Below are positions 63,423-64,000 of a stretch of 64,000 nt of DNA, one piece after another; position 1 is the first letter of the stretch, and every line of letters begins with the position of its first letter. A model generated the notes under the pieces. That model had not been told where the DNA came from. It searched no databases and saw only the letters and a list, made by a program, of their open reading frames with translations. The translations under genes were made by a program, and so were the position numbers. This DNA comes from Streptomyces sp. NBC_00525 (lineage in GTDB: Bacteria; Actinomycetota; Actinomycetes; Streptomycetales; Streptomycetaceae): positions 930,001 through 994,000 of the forward strand of contig NZ_CP107834.1 of NCBI RefSeq assembly GCF_036346595.1, given 5' to 3'.

Positions 63423-64000
63423 ATGGAGCAGAGGCATCTCGGCCGCACCGGCCTACGAGTGTCCCGGATCGGGCTCGGCACCCTCACCTGGGGCCGGGAC
63501 ACCGACGAGCACGACGCTGCCGAGCAGCTGAAGGCGTTCTGGGAGGCGGGCGGCACCCTGGTCGACACGGCCGACGTGTACGGCGGCGGCGAGGCGGAGT
63601 ACCTGCTCGGGCGGCTCATGGACGGCCTGGTGCCCAGGCGCGATCTGGTCGTCGCGACCAAGGCGGGCAGCGTCGCCGACCCGTACCGCAGGGTGGACGG
63701 CTCGCGCGGGCATCTGCTGGCGGCCCTGGACGCCTCGCTGGACCGGCTCGGCACGGACTACGTGGACCTGTGGCAGCTGCACGCCTTCGACCCGGCGACC
63801 CCGCTGGAGGAGACCCTCCAGGCCCTGGACCTCGCCGTGTCCTCCGGGCGCGCCCGCTACGCCGGGGTGTCCGGCTTCTGCGGCTGGCAGCTCGCCAAGG
63901 CGGCGACCTGGCAGCTGGCGGCGCCCGGCACCCGGACCCGGCTGGCCGCGACGCAGATGGAGTACTCGCTGCTCCAGCGCGGCGTGGAGCGCGAGGTGCT
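63423..64000 (+). CDS. Aldo/keto reductase (5' part, cut by window end)
   Basis: The first 192 residues are present and the gene runs off the window. It is an NADPH-dependent aldo/keto reductase. LGRTGLRVSRIGLGTLTWGR opens the barrel, the catalytic Asp and Tyr are in VDTADVYGGGEAEYLLG, the Lys in LVVATKAGS, and the next segment is DYVDLWQLHAFD. It starts at ATG 63423 and is divergent from the LLM gene across 141 bp. The substrate is unknown. Confidence 0.92.
   Translation, partial: MEQRHLGRTGLRVSRIGLGTLTWGRDTDEHDAAEQLKAFWEAGGTLVDTADVYGGGEAEYLLGRLMDGLVPRRDLVVATKAGSVADPYRRVDGSRGHLLAALDASLDRLGTDYVDLWQLHAFDPATPLEETLQALDLAVSSGRARYAGVSGFCGWQLAKAATWQLAAPGTRTRLAATQMEYSLLQRGVEREV

Noticed and set aside
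1..64000. CRISPR arrays, insertion sequences, prophage, tRNA or rRNA genes
   Set aside because: No regularly spaced repeats, transposase or integrase motifs, terminal inverted repeats with target duplications, or tRNA/rRNA signatures were seen on reading both strands.

Overview
The window reads as chromosomal DNA of a Streptomyces or very close relative. GC content is very high, with G/C in nearly every third codon position. It carries a Pup-proteasome system, mycothiol biosynthesis (mshC), an F420-type luciferase-like oxidoreductase and a GylR-controlled glycerol operon. Nearly all the DNA is coding, no gene-free stretch reaches 300 bases, and I see no phage, insertion sequence, CRISPR array, tRNA or rRNA. 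Gene order over about 16.5-60 kb (helY, dgk, tatC, tatA, pafC, pafB, pafA, prcA, prcB, pup, dop, arc, trmI, recB-like, metH, PAC2, mshC, and a trio of conserved unknowns) matches from memory the ancestral actinobacterial locus also present in Mycobacterium. This part is therefore core chromosome.

Layout. 0-3.5 kb: a frameshifted phosphotransferase gene cut by the window edge, a GNAT acetyltransferase, and a LysR regulator divergent from a TDT-family exporter. 3.5-8 kb: an XRE-cupin regulator and an OpuA-type osmoprotectant ABC transporter whose permease is fused to two tandem substrate-binding domains. 8-11 kb: a 5'-3' exonuclease, an iron-box-preceded siderophore-interacting protein, and a MerR regulator divergent from a membrane protein across a 22-bp palindrome. 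12-16.4 kb: a SigK-type ECF sigma factor, its RskA-type anti-sigma factor, a membrane molybdopterin oxidoreductase, a fasciclin lipoprotein and an SPW-repeat membrane protein. Two near-identical CCATCC-N15-CCGAAT promoters lie in front of sigK and the oxidoreductase.

16.5-35.6 kb is the protein quality-control block, almost all on the minus strand: the helicase HelY, a lipid kinase, TatC/TatA, two small unknowns, the WYL regulators PafC/PafB, two FKBP isomerases and PafA. A MFS/LacI pair follows, then the 20S proteasome subunits, Pup, Dop and the ARC ATPase. These genes tag proteins with Pup, unfold and degrade them, and remove the tag. PafBC is known as the mycobacterial DNA-damage activator.

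35.8-47 kb holds a ferredoxin, TrmI, a site-2 protease, an Fe-S RecB-family nuclease, an orphan response regulator, an orphan peptide-binding lipoprotein, a HAD phosphatase and B12-dependent MetH. 47-52.3 kb is the glycerol regulon (gylR, glpF, glpK, glpD). 52.3-55.1 kb is a sugar-acid module (FadR-type regulator, SDR, L-fuconate dehydratase-like enzyme). 55.3-61.1 kb has a PAC2 protein, mshC, three conserved actinobacterial unknowns and a CorA transporter. The window ends with a ferritin-like protein, an LLM oxidoreductase and the start of an aldo/keto reductase.

Genes are often separated by long perfect GC-rich hairpins, listed as terminators. Functional calls rest on motif reading only; no database search was run.
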